A DNA stretch of 64,000 nt, from assembly GCF_050003625.1 (NCBI RefSeq), contig NC_134400.1:45993096-46057095 (forward strand). The letters run 5' to 3'. A model generated the notes under the pieces. That model made no database searches. It saw only the letters and a list, made by a program, of their open reading frames with translations, and was not told the origin of the DNA. This document shows positions 11,590 to 22,547 of the stretch, piece by piece. Both the position numbers and the translations under genes were made by a program. The first letter of the stretch is position 1, and each line of letters starts with the position of its first letter. The stretch is from Haematobia irritans. Lineage: Eukaryota > Arthropoda > Insecta > Diptera > Muscidae.

Positions 11590-12794
11590 TTTATTTCTAG
11601 AAGAAATTTTTCAAAATTGTATTTCTATAGAAAATGTGTTAAAAATTGTATATCTATAGAAAGTTTTGGCAAAATTTTAGGTTAGGTCAGGTGGCAGCCC
11701 GATGTATCAGGCACACTTAGACTATTCAGTCCATTGTGATACCACATTGGTGAACTTCTCTCTTATCACTGAGTGCTGCCCGATACCATGTTAAGCTCAA
11801 TGACAAGGGACCTCCTATTTATAGCCGAGTCCGAACGGCGTTCCACATTGCAATGAAACCACTTAGAGAAGCTTGAAACCCTCGGAAATGTCACCAGCAT
11901 TACTGAGGTGGGATAATCCACCGCTGAAAAACTTTTTGGTGTTCGGTCGAAGAAGGAATCGAACCCACGACCTTGTGTATGCAAGGCGGGTATGCTAACC
12001 ATTGCAAGGCGGGCATGCTAACCATTGCACCAAAATTTTAATTCTATAGAAAATTGTGTCAAAATTTTATTTTTATAGAAAACTTTGTTAAAAATTTATA
12101 GAAAATTTTGTCAAGATTTTATAGGAAATTGTGTCAAAATTTTATTTCTGCAGAAAATTCTGACAAAATTTTATTTCTGTAGAAAACTCTGACAAAATTT
12201 TATTTCTGAAGAAAATTATGACAAAATTTTACTTCTACAGAAAAATTTGTCAAAATTTTATTTCTATAAAAAATTTTGTCAAAATTTTATTTCTATAGAT
12301 AATTTTGTCAAAATTTTATTTCTATAGGAAATTTTGTTAAAACTTTATTTCTATCGAAAATTTTGTCATAATTTTATTTCTATAGAAAATTTTGTCAAAA
12401 TTTTATTTCTATAGAAAATTTTGTCAAAATTTTATTTCTATAGACAATTTTGTCAAAATTTTATTTCTACAGAAAAATTTGTCAAAATTTTATTTCTATA
12501 AAAAATTTTGTCAAAATTTTATTTCTATAGAAAATTTTGTTAAAATTTCATTTCTATAGGAAATTTTGTCAAAATTATATTTCAGTAGAAATTTATTTCA
12601 ATTGTATTTCTACAGATTTTTTTTTAAATTTAATTTGTGTTGAAAATTTTGTCTAAATTTTATTTCTATAGAAAATGTTGTCAAAATTTTATTTCTATAA
12701 TTTTTTTTTTCAAAATTTTTTTCTATAGAAAATTTTGTCAAATTTTTATTTCTATGGAAAATGTTGTCAAAATATTATTTCTATAGAAAACTTT
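11590..12794 (+). repeat. 29-bp satellite array with inserted SINE
   Basis: Units of ATTTCTATAGAAAATTTTG plus TCAAAATTTT run from 11590 to 12794, interrupted by the SINE at 11679-12030. Regular 29-bp spacing is clearest at about 12290-12540. Confidence 0.93.
11679..12030 (-). mobile_element. tRNA-derived SINE, most complete copy
   Basis: Read on the minus strand it opens with a tRNA-like head containing TGGTGCAATGGTTAGCATG (A-box region) and GGTCGTGGGTTCGATTCC (B box), with CTTGCATAC in the anticodon-loop region. A roughly 300-bp body follows, ending CTGACCTAACCT. The head carries a 23-bp internal duplication (GCAAGGCGGGTATGCTAACC, then GCAAGGCGGGCATGCTAACC, on the plus strand). It is inserted in satellite DNA. 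RNA polymerase III promoter boxes are visible; retroposition would need a partner LINE. Confidence 0.88.
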
Positions 12795-13598
12795 ATGTGT
12801 TGTTTTGATCTCAGCTTAAAAACCATTGCGTTGACTACACAGAAAAAAATTTCCGTAGTTAAACTAACGCTAAATTTAACTTATTTTTATTGGAAAAACA
12901 TTATTTGCTTGTAGTTAATTTTTATTTTTTTTTTTTCGAAATTTTCCACAGCTTAATGAAATTTTCCTTTTTTAAGTATGTCTCAAAAATTTTATGAACT
13001 AAACGTGAGTATAAAGTTCAATGACCGTACACATAAGTTCAATATGAACTAAAACAAATGAACATTTTCGTACGATTCCCAAAAATAGTAAGAATGAACT
13101 ACTGTATGGTTAAAATGGTCATGATTTGTCGCCAATGATTTTCTTCTTTACTTTTAGTTAATTTTTTCTTCTATGAGACGATGTAATTTCGTAAACTGCA
13201 GTTAAAAAGTACAACAGGGCATTAAAATTTCCTGTTTTTTACAACGCTTTGTGGAAATCTCAAAATGTGGAGTAAAATTTAGTTCAATTTTCGTGCGTGG
13301 CAGTTCATTCTTCCAATAAAACAGTTCACTTTTTTTTCGGTGTAAACTACAAGAGTAGCTTAACCAACAGAGGAAAATATTGTTTGTCAAATTTATTTGG
13401 CATTATCACATTCCTCATCAGCATCCTCTACTTGCAGCGAAACTATCAACCAATTATCCGAACAAATTCTAGTTCACCAAACCCAAAGTGAACCACAGTT
13501 GAACCTTCCGAAAAAATGTTTATGATAGTGGGCTTTTGCCGAAATAAATCTTTGTACAAACATTTCTCTTTTCCTAGTCAATAACAAAACAAAACGAA
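12795..13598. mobile_element. Foldback element split by a MITE
   Basis: The left arm (GATCTCAGCTTAAAAACC, GCGTTGACTA) stops at 12837 and resumes at 13345 (AACTACAAGAGTAGCTTAACC). A MITE lies between. The core is partly deleted and the right arm is incomplete, ending GTCAATAACAAAACAAAACG. Confidence 0.88.
12838..13342. mobile_element. TA-flanked MITE, 505 bp (Tc1/mariner-type target)
   Basis: The ends are CACAGAAAAAAAT and TTTTTTTTCGGTG, so the TIR is about CAC(A/C)GAAAAAAA. TA at 12836-12837 is repeated at 13343-13344. Intact foldback copies read GACTAAACTAC at this point, which confirms the TA duplication. Non-coding. Confidence 0.92.
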
Positions 13599-13860
13599 TA
13601 TAGAAAATTTTGTCAAAATTTTATTTCTGTAGAAATTTTTCTCAAAAATGTATTTATATAGAAACCTTTGTCAAAAATTTATTTCTTAGCAGAGTTTGCC
13701 AAAATTTTATTAAAATTCTATTTCTAAAGACATTTTTGTAAGAAATTTACTTCTATAGAAAATTTTGTCAACATTTTACTTCTATAGAAAATTTTGTCAA
13801 GAGTTTACTTCTATAGAAAATTTCGTCAAGAGTTTACTTCTGTATATAGTAATACTGTTA
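13599..13860 (+). repeat. 29-bp satellite array, diverged
   Basis: TTTTGTCAAAATTTTATTTC and variants, decaying towards 13860. Confidence 0.85.
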
Positions 13861-15669
13861 TTAGCTAATATTGCTTTTGGAATATTTTTTTTGTCTGATT
13901 AAATTTCAAAATTAACTTCAGGTATTTACAATTCAGGTCACAAACTGATAAAAATTTTCCTCCTTATTACATATGTACGAGTATAATTGAAATTGATATG
14001 GAAGTATTATGTTCGATGTCATTAGCACTATTATTAATGGAAAATATTTTTTATCTATGGAAAATAAAAAAATAAAAATATTTCAAAGCCCAAGAATTCG
14101 GCAGCCACTGGTTGTTATCTTTAAAAAATTAAAACTAAAAAAAAAAAGAAAACATAATACATTTGGTCCAAAATGAAAATATTGCAGCAGCTTAACTATG
14201 GCCCAATCTCAGCTTAACTGTGTTGGATATGATTTTGCAAAACTTTTGTCTCTATCGTAGAATTACAAATTTTACAAATTTGTTTAATCTCTGCACTATT
14301 CAACAAAATACATTTTTACGATGTTGTTGTTTTGTTTTTTTTTTTGTGCTCCTGGCTGTATTTTTTTTAGCATGGCATTGGATATAGAGAAAATGCGATA
14401 GAAACTCCAAACCTCTATAATTGAGGCAATGGCGGTAAGCAGCTTCACAATACAATGCAGACCACAATGTGTGTTTCATACCAACAACCTTAGAGCCTGA
14501 AGCCGGCTTTTATGTTTGTGGTCCAAACTACGCAGATAGAAAACAAACCACATCAATGTTGATGCTGGTGCCGGTGGAGAGGAAGATGAAGAGCATTGTT
14601 TCAACTTTTCCACTTTTATTATATGGTCAAACAATAAATAATTGTACCCCAAAGGCCAAATCATGGCATGGAGCAGACAGTTTTTATAGGACTTCAAAAG
14701 CAACGGGGGCTATGCGGGGGGGGGGAAGTATAGTAGCAATTTTAAATGACAGACTGGTGGATTGTAGGATTTGATTGTCCTAAAAGGAAAAAAGTAACGC
14801 ATTTCCAGTAACGGGTGGAGCCCACTGTTTGAACCTATACAACGCTCTCTCTCTCCCCCTCTCCACACCCAAAGGAGGAATATAATCAACTCAAATAGTT
14901 GCCAAAAGTTAAATGTTATTTGTGGATGGGGATTATGTAACATGTTTGTCGCAATAATGTTATTTTCTCGTAAACTATGTATCCGATTTTGGCAAGCATT
15001 TTATGTTTTGCAAGAAAATAAAATTTATGCGGCAGAAATGTTTTATGGTGCCCATCCGAAAATAAGATTTTTCGCTCAGAACATATATGTGGTCTGTGGG
15101 GGCATGGAGTACAGTCCGAACCATGTCCATTTCAGATATTGCCGCTTTGGGCCAGGTTTTACAATTAGGGTTGATTGTTAAAAAAAAACACACACAAAAG
15201 TTGCAATATGGTATTAAGAGCATAAGTAGCTAGTTCACGATCTATTATCCATATTCTTACGTCAGATATAAGCTTCTTAGTCCATCTTCCATATATTTCG
15301 CTATCCTATCGTCTATACCAGTTTTGGACAGACTCCTGCTTTTTCGCCTCCATTGTGGTCAAAATGAGTCATTCTCGAGTTTGGGATGAAATGTTTTCCT
15401 CAGCTTGCTGATCGATGGGAATAATGCCAGATATTACCAACTCTGTAGCAACAGAAACGGTGCGCTATACAGAAGTTACGAATAATGCGACTATACGTTG
15501 TACTGAGAGAAGTTTATTCTTTTTTTTTCAGACTTTAGCACCCTTACGCTCGCTTCCGTGGAGTAGATGGTTTTGCTTGCCTTCATTGGAAGTTTTCTCT
15601 TTGTCGGTCTAAGCCCGCCCATGTTACACGATGCCATAGTTGGTCGAGTTCTACCAAGAATGGTAGATT
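13861..15669. other. Intronic sequence with an old MITE copy
   Basis: Mostly unrecognised. About 14880-15060 matches the reverse complement of the 1741-1979 MITE (GTAACATGTTTGTCG, ATGTTATTTTCTCG, CGATTTTGG). Short open frames at 14469-15181 overlap this repeat or each other and show no motif. Confidence 0.5.
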
Positions 15670-15921
15670 TTTTACTGTTTTCTAGATTGGTAGATTTTGC
15701 AAAAAATTTTCTATAAAAATAAAATTTTGACAAAATTTTCATTTTGACAAGATTTTCTATAGAAATAAAATTTTTGACAAAATTTTCTATAGAAATAAAA
15801 TTTTTGACAAAATTTTCTATAGAAATACAATTTTGAAAAAATTTTCTATAGAAATAAAATTTGGACAAAATTTTCTATAGAAATAAAATTTTGACAAAAT
15901 TTTCTATAGAAATAAAATTTT
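15670..15921 (-). repeat. 29-bp satellite array
   Basis: Reverse-orientation units such as GACAAAATTTTCTATAGAAA, nearly uniform. Confidence 0.93.
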
Positions 15922-16118
15922 CGTTTTGTTTTGTTATTGTTGGTTTGTACTTCAATCATATTTGTTGTTTTGATCTCAGCTTTAAAACCATTGTGTTGAC
16001 TAAACTACAAGAGTAGCTTAACCAAAAGAGGAAAAGAATGTTTGTCAAATTTATTTGGGCAAAGCCCTATATACTGCAATATGGTTGGATGGACGCACGT
16101 TTCGAATTACCACATTCT
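15922..16118. mobile_element. Foldback element, left half only
   Basis: CGTTTTGTTTTGTTATTGTTG, GATCTCAGC, TTGACTAAACTACAAGAGTAG and the core to CGTTTCGAATTACCACATTC are present; the rest is missing. Satellite adjoins on the left, and satellite-like units on the right. Confidence 0.85.
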
Positions 16119-16283
16119 CAGAAGCATTTTGACAACATTTTCTATAGAAATAAAATTTTGACCAAATTTGTATTTTAAAAATGTTATTTCTATAGGAATA
16201 TAGAAATAAAATTTTGACAAACTTTCTAAAAAAAAAAAAACAATACAATTCTTGACAAAATTGTCTATAGAAAAATTTTCTAA

Positions 16284-17168
16284 ATTGTTTGGAATATCTG
16301 AATACACTACACCATTACCGTAATACAGCGGTTTATAAATGGAGCCTTTTCTGCTTATAGTGCACAAATCTGTGTCGGGGTTGTTTTTAAATATTAAGTA
16401 GTCTAAACTCTAGCCATTTTGAGTAAATAACAGTGAAGTATACCCTTGTGTATTTGGAAAAATATCTACTTATGCCCGTAATGTCATATTGCATCTTTTG
16501 CTTCTGTTTGGAAACATTCAGTCTCAATTGTAATGCCTAACACAATGTGTCACTTCATTCGATTTCGTTAATTGAAATGGAAAAGCGATCGAACTAAACT
16601 CCAAAGTAAACTTCTATCTCTTTACAGGGTGGCTGATATGAATTACAACCAATTTCAGGCAGCTGTCATTTCTCAACTGCTAGTTTCACAGCTGACAGCT
16701 GTGTAGCAATCCAGATAATATCGCAACTGACTAGACTTATGGCTACCATAGCACGGTTGGAAATCATATTTTGGAAAAAGTTTCTATAGAAATACAATTT
16801 TGACAAAATTTTCTATAGCCACCCTGTAAAGAGATAGAAGTTTACTTTGGAGTTCAGTTCGATCCCTTTTCCATTTCAATTAACGAAATCGAATGAAATG
16901 CCACATTGTGTTAGACATTACAATTGAGGCTGAACATTACAATTGAGAAGCAAGAGATGCAATATGACATTACGGGCATAAGTAGATATTTTTCTAAATA
17001 CACAAGGGTATACTTCACTATTATTAATTCAAAATGGCTAGAGTTTTAGACTACATAATATTTAAAAATAACCCCGACACAGATTGTTGCACTATAATCA
17101 GAAAAGGCTCCATTGATAATCCGCTGTATTACGGTAATGGTGTAGAGTATTCAGATATTCCAAACAAT
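16284..17168. repeat. Long inverted repeat, 351/352-bp arms
   Basis: The left arm 16284-16634 (ATTGTTTGGAATATCTGAAT ... TCTTTACAGGGTGGCT) is the reverse complement, with scattered substitutions, of 16817-17168. The spacer 16635-16816 contains ACAGCTGACAGCTGTG and ends with satellite-like wording. It could be a foldback transposon or the product of an inverted duplication; a transcript would form a long hairpin RNA. Confidence 0.93.
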
Positions 17169-17339
17169 ACTTTAAAGGGACTATGGAAAGAGACAATAAA
17201 ACATCGTCCATATTATCTTCCTACTTATGCAGGGCGTCTGCTCATCAATTTTCAAAAGTTGTTGATTTCAGCAGCAATAACTTTCAAAGCCATTTTGCCA
17301 GTTACTCCTTTTTTGGGATATTACCTTCAAAGAGGATAG
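17034..17339 (+). CDS. Unrecognised 101-codon open frame, doubtful
   Basis: The ATG lies in the fly-favourable context TTCAAAATGG. The first half lies in the right arm of the long inverted repeat. The left arm encodes a similar peptide on the minus strand (KNNPDTD, RKGSI, PLYYGNGV, YSDIPNN are shared), so the peptide was preserved or the duplication is recent. Beyond the arm a second frame (17183-17377) is also open and contains SKVVDFSSNNFQSHF. TTCCTACTTATGCAG at about 17217-17231 resembles a splice acceptor. I do not recognise the product. It may be a relic of a host or transposon gene. Confidence 0.25.
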   Translation: MARVLDYIIFKNNPDTDCCTIIRKGSIDNPLYYGNGVEYSDIPNNTLKGLWKETIKHRPYYLPTYAGRLLINFQKLLISAAITFKAILPVTPFLGYYLQRG

Positions 17340-17377
17340 TCGGAGGACTTTCATTTTTTTTTGTTTCTTTAAACTGA

Positions 17378-18490
17378 TTTAATTTATTAAAGATACATTT
17401 TTAACAATATTGAGAGAGGCTGTACACATTGGCCTCAGCATTTTTTGATCGAACAAATAATAAAAGACCATTTAAAGCCTAACGAGTAAAACGAAAACCA
17501 AGATAAAGATATGGCACAGTGGAGGAATTATATGAAATTCAACTGATAAAGGATATAAGAAAATATTGCTATCCATTGTCTTGTGACTCTAGTTGTAAAA
17601 TTAGGTTAACATTTATTAAATAAATTGACTTTTTTAAAATAAGTTTTTTTAATTGCTGATAATTGTGGATTCTTATCCAATTGAAAAGTTTTACCCACTG
17701 TTCCATTGTAGCCATATTTTATTTGTTTATTTTTTCTTTTTTGTTTTTGGCTTTGAACCAAACTGAACTCATGACACAAAGCGAAATGTTAAAGACGTTC
17801 CATGGATGAATTTGTTCTGGCAGTACTCTTCAAGAAAGTCATGGAGTCACAATGTCAGGGGATGCTGCTTGTTTCTGTCTCTTTGTTAATCTCTCTTGGG
17901 GAGTAATTTCATTGCAGAAACATAGCCCATCATCGTTTGTAGGCAAAAATAACCAAAATGTATATTGCCAACATTGCCAAACCTTATGATATGCCTCCGA
18001 GGAAAGGACTATAGACTGCCAGTTCAAAGCCAACCAACCTGCTGCCGGTAGATTTAAAGACAAAAGCATCTTCAATTTTATTTTAACTTCACTTTTGCTG
18101 AGCCCGTTTTTACTCCAGGGTAGCTCTACGCGGCCATTTAACTCGTTTTCATTTCGTTTTTGTTTTGCTGTTGGTTATCACAAAATGTTGCATCGGTCTC
18201 TTTATGGTTTCTTTTAGCCCAAAGTGTGAGTGAGTGATGTCCATAGACATCAACTGGGTGCGTTAAAATGTGTTAAAATTTAAAGCATATGCAAATACCG
18301 AAAAACCTTTATATTATTTGTTAATATTTAAATATGTTTCTTTTGCTTGTTACAGCAAAAATAAAACTCCTTTCTAATATACATTAATTAAATTGTATAT
18401 AATTAATATTTAATAAAATTTAGTTATCGTATTAAAGTGCATTTTATGTTTTTAATGTAATTTAATGAAAATTAAAAAAATTATGTAAAT
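17378..18490. other. Intronic sequence, nothing recognised
   Basis: Unique-looking, moderately AT-rich. A 78-codon frame on the minus strand (17839-18075) has no recognised motif. Confidence 0.5.
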
Positions 18491-18644
18491 TCTAATTGTA
18501 TCAAAATTTTATTCCTAAAATTTTGTTAAAATTTTCTTTCAATGGAAAATTTTGTATAAATTTTATTTCCAATCAAAATTTTATTTCTATAGAAAATTTT
18601 GTCAAAGTTTATTTCTAGACAAAATTTTGTAAAAACTTTATTTC
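18491..18644 (+). repeat. 29-bp satellite, diverged
   Basis: Degenerate units flanking the short foldback on its left. Confidence 0.85.
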
Positions 18645-18793
18645 TTGTTGTTGTTTTTATTGCAGCTTAAAACCATACATTGACTAAACTACAAGTGTAG
18701 CTTAACCAACAAACATTATTTTCCTCTGTTGGTTAAGCTACACTTGTGGTTTAGTCAATGTATGGTTTTAAGCTGCAATAAAAACAACAACAA
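18645..18793. mobile_element. Short foldback: near-perfect hairpin of two arms
   Basis: The arms 18645-18711 and 18727-18793 (67 nt each) pair with one mismatch (ACTAAACTAC against ACTAAACCAC) around a 15-nt loop. It is the foldback family with its core deleted. Satellite DNA lies on both sides. Confidence 0.95.
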
Positions 18794-18829
18794 TTCTTTA
18801 AGGACAAAACCAACAATAACAAAACAAAA

Positions 18830-20011
18830 AGAATGGAAAATTTTATTTCTATAGAAAATTTTGTCAAAATTTTATTCTCTAGAAAACGTTGTCAAATTAT
18901 TATTTCTATAGAAAATTTTTTTAAAATTTTATTTCTATAGAAAAGTTTGTCAAAATTTTATTTCTATAGAAAAGTTTGTCAAAATTTTCCTTCAATAGAA
19001 AGTGTTGGCAAAATTTTATTTCTATAGAAAATTTTGTTAAAATTTTATTTCTGTGGAAAATTTTGTATAAATTTTATTTCCAATTAAAATTTTATTTCAA
19101 TAGAAAATTTTGTCAAAGTTTATTTCTAGACAAAATTTTGTAAACATTTTATTTCTATAAAAAATTGTGGCTAAATTTTATTTCTACAGACAATTTTGTC
19201 AAAATTTTATTCTCTAGAAAACGTTGTCAAAATATTATTTCTATAGAAAATTTTTTTTAAATTTTATTTCTATAGAAAAGTTTGTCAAAATTTTATTTCT
19301 ATAGAAAAGTTTGTCAAAATTTTCCTTCAATAGAAAGTGTTGGCAAAATTTTATTTCTATAGAAAATTTTGTTAAAATTTTATTTCTGTGGAAAATTTTG
19401 TATAAATTTTATTTCCAATTAAAATTTTATTTCAATAGCAAATTTTGTCAAAGTTTATTTCTAGACAAAATTTTGTAAACATTTTATTTCTATAAAAAAT
19501 TGTGGCTAAATTTTATTTCTACAGAAAATTTTGTCAAAATTTTATTCTCTAGAAAACGTTGTCAAAATCTTATTTCTATAGAAAATTTTGTTAAAATTTT
19601 ATTTCTATAGAAAAGTTTGTCAAAATTTTATTTCTATAGAAAAGTTTGTCAAAATTTTATTTCTATAGAAAGTTTTGTCAAAATTTTATTTCTATAGAAA
19701 ATTTTGCCAAAATTTTATTTCTATAGAAAATGTTGTCAAAATTTAATTTCTATGAAAATTTTATTTCTATGGAAAATTTTGTATAAATTTTATTTCCAAT
19801 TAAGATTTTATTTCTATAGAAAATTTTGTCAAAATTTATTTCTAGACAAAATTTTTGAAAAACTTTATTTCTATAAAATATTGTAGCTAAATTTTATTTC
19901 TATAGAAAATTTTGTCAAAATTTTATTTTCTAGAAAACGTTGTCAAAATCTTATTTCTATATAAAATTTTGTTAAATTTTATTTCTATAGAAAATATTGT
20001 CAAAATTTTAT
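18830..20011 (+). repeat. 29-bp satellite array with about 360-bp higher-order repeat
   Basis: Units of ATTTCTATAGAAAATTTTG plus TCAAAATTTT. Characteristic variants (TTCCTTCAATAGAAAGTG, TCTCTAGAAAACGTTG, TTGTGGCTAAATTTTATTTC) recur at about 18870, 19210 and 19550, which indicates duplication of multi-unit blocks. Confidence 0.9.
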
Positions 20012-20446
20012 TTGTTGTTGTTTTTTGATTTTAGCTTAAAACCATGCATTGACGAAACTACAGAGGAAAATAATGTTTGTCAAATTTATTTGGGCAAAGC
20101 CCTATAGACTGCAAGATGGTTGGATGGACGCACGTTTCGAAATTACCACATTCCTCATCAGCATCCTCTACTTGCAGCAAAACTATCAACCAATTATCAG
20201 AATAAATTCAGGTAGTTCATTAAACCCAACAATGGACCACACTTGAACCTTCCCAAAAAAGGTTTTGCATGATAGCCGGCTTATGCCGAAATAAATTCGT
20301 ACAAACATATCTCCATCCAACCATCTTGCAGTCTATAGGGCTTTGTCCAAATAAATTCGACAAACATTCTTTTCCTCTGTTGGTTAAGCTACACTTGTAG
20401 TTTAGTCAATGCATGGTTTTAAGCTGAAATAAAAAACCAACAACAA
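20012..20446. mobile_element. Foldback element, full copy
   Basis: TTGTTGTTGTTTTTTGATTTTAGC starts the left arm and GCTGAAATAAAAAACC closes the right. The core has GCAAAGCCCTATAGACTGC near the left and its reverse complement GCAGTCTATAGGGCTTTG near the right, so here the inverted repeats extend further inwards. Confidence 0.88.
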
Positions 20447-20677
20447 AATTTTATTTCTATAGAAAATTTTGTCAAACTGAATTATATTCGTACTTAATCG
20501 GCCATTTTTTTGAGAAGACGGTGTTACGAAGTTTTAACATACCTTGACATCGGCAAGTGTTACCGCAACCCAAGTAATTCGATTGTGGATGACAGTCTGT
20601 AGTAGAAGTTTCTACGCAATCCATGGTGGAGGGTACATAAAATTCGGCCTGGCCGAACTTACGGCCGTATATACTTG
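20447..20677 (-). mobile_element. Family A element, one end only
   Basis: Only the CAAGTATATACGGCC end and its subterminal block are present (reading leftwards from 20677), with a little satellite. The modules and the other terminus are missing. Confidence 0.82.
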
Positions 20678-22030
20678 TCTATCCTTCGTCTTGTCTACGG
20701 ACTTTATTTAATTTATTTTGTTATGAACCCAACTTCATCTGACCGTCTCTGTTTTAAATTCCAAGCACTTTTCATCCTAACCGTCCAGCGGCTAAGTGTT
20801 TACGACTTCATCTTCGAAAAATAACGTTATGAGGACCAAAACTTGTTCCTTTTTTAGCTGGTTTAAAATTTTGTCGAAGTGCACTTCGTCACTTTCCATT
20901 TTGACACGCTTTTAACACTTGGTTGTTGTTGTCTTGGTTTTATTTTTGTTGCCTCAACTTATGTTCACAAAGAGGATTCTTGTCTCTTATCTGGCTAAAA
21001 GGAGTTTCTCAAGTGTCATGAATGTTTGTAGATTCATTGCTGTTATCAACTTTGTCATTGAAGACTTCTGCAAGAACTCTAGCTTTTTATTTTGCAACAC
21101 TGGTTTGTAGGCATACCCAGCAAAAAAAATTAGAAGTTGTTCCGATCGGATCGGCTAAAATTTGTTTTTCCATGAGGCTCCAGATGTCAAATCTGCGGAT
21201 AGGTGGGATAGGGGCTGCACCGATATGAATGTTTATGTTTATTAGAGAGAATGTTTAAAAACCCAATTTTAAAGGTTCCCCATGTTATTTTCCAGTGTAT
21301 ATAACTTATATTCTTGCCATTAAAAGCATTTACAAACACCATTGAAATTGAAAGGACCGGGTATTTGCAAAATTCGTTCATCGTTTGCCTACAACCCCAG
21401 TGATTGTTTGTTGCCAACTGTGAGTGCCATGGTACATTTTTGACAAGGCATTGTTTTTGTTTTTATTATTGTTGTGTTTTGTTATGTTTTCCAAGCTGTT
21501 ATTGTTACTGTGTTGATGATGTTGCCACTAAAAGAAAACACATTGATGTATAAATGGTACAAGGGAATGCAACAGCGTGTGTCTCCAAAGGGAATTTCTC
21601 TGCAACAATAGCAGAGGAATTTAGTTAGTAGCTGTGTGTGTGTGTGAGAGTTTTGGTGTGATGTACAGAATGTTAAACGTGCGTGATGCATAAGACAACA
21701 ACAACAATTGTTCACATTTTATTGAGAACCCTAAAACACAACAGTGCTGTTGCTCTTATATACGCATACAACGTTACCAGCTAGTATTGATGGAAATTAA
21801 CAGCGAAATACTCAAGGGTTGTCTTCAATTTGGTCTGTATCCCTGCGGCGCAACGGAGGAGTACCGTGATAAATGCAGACATGTTAAATGCCTCTATTTC
21901 AGGAATGTATGACAATCGTTGGTCTTTAATATTTTTTATTTCATTTATTTATTTATTGATAACTTGCACAACAAGAAAAAATTCTTATAATTATAGTGCA
22001 AGATTTATAAGCCTAGAGATATTATCCACA
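20678..22030. other. Intronic sequence, mostly unrecognised
   Basis: Near 21113 CCCAGCAAAAAAA is followed by a scrap with family A wording (TGAGGCTCCAGATGTCAAAT). Otherwise no gene or repeat is recognised. Small open frames here lack motifs. Confidence 0.5.
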
Positions 22031-22036
22031 ATTTAT

Positions 22037-22340
<304 letters not shown>

Positions 22341-22547
22341 AAGTTTGAAGTATTTTGTTATAAAGTAAAGTATGTAATGCTAAATAAAATTATAATATTT
22401 TGAGTAAAAGTAAAGAAACAAAGAAAAGTAAAACGTTCATAATGAAACAAAAGTAGTAAATAATAAAACAGAAGAATAATATTAGAACGAAATTGAGAGC
22501 AATTAACATTTCATTTGAAATGTAACATGAAGTAAGACAAACAAAAA
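22341..22547. repeat. Duplicated segment X, copy 1
   Basis: AAGTTTGAAGTATTTTGTTA through GTAAGACAAACAAAAA is repeated almost exactly at 27539-27745, 5198 bp away. Family A elements follow copy 1 directly, whereas copy 2 is uninterrupted. Confidence 0.95.

Noticed and set aside
17839..18075. 78-codon minus-strand frame with hydrophobic stretch
   Set aside because: No homologue recognised; it lacks support beyond being open.
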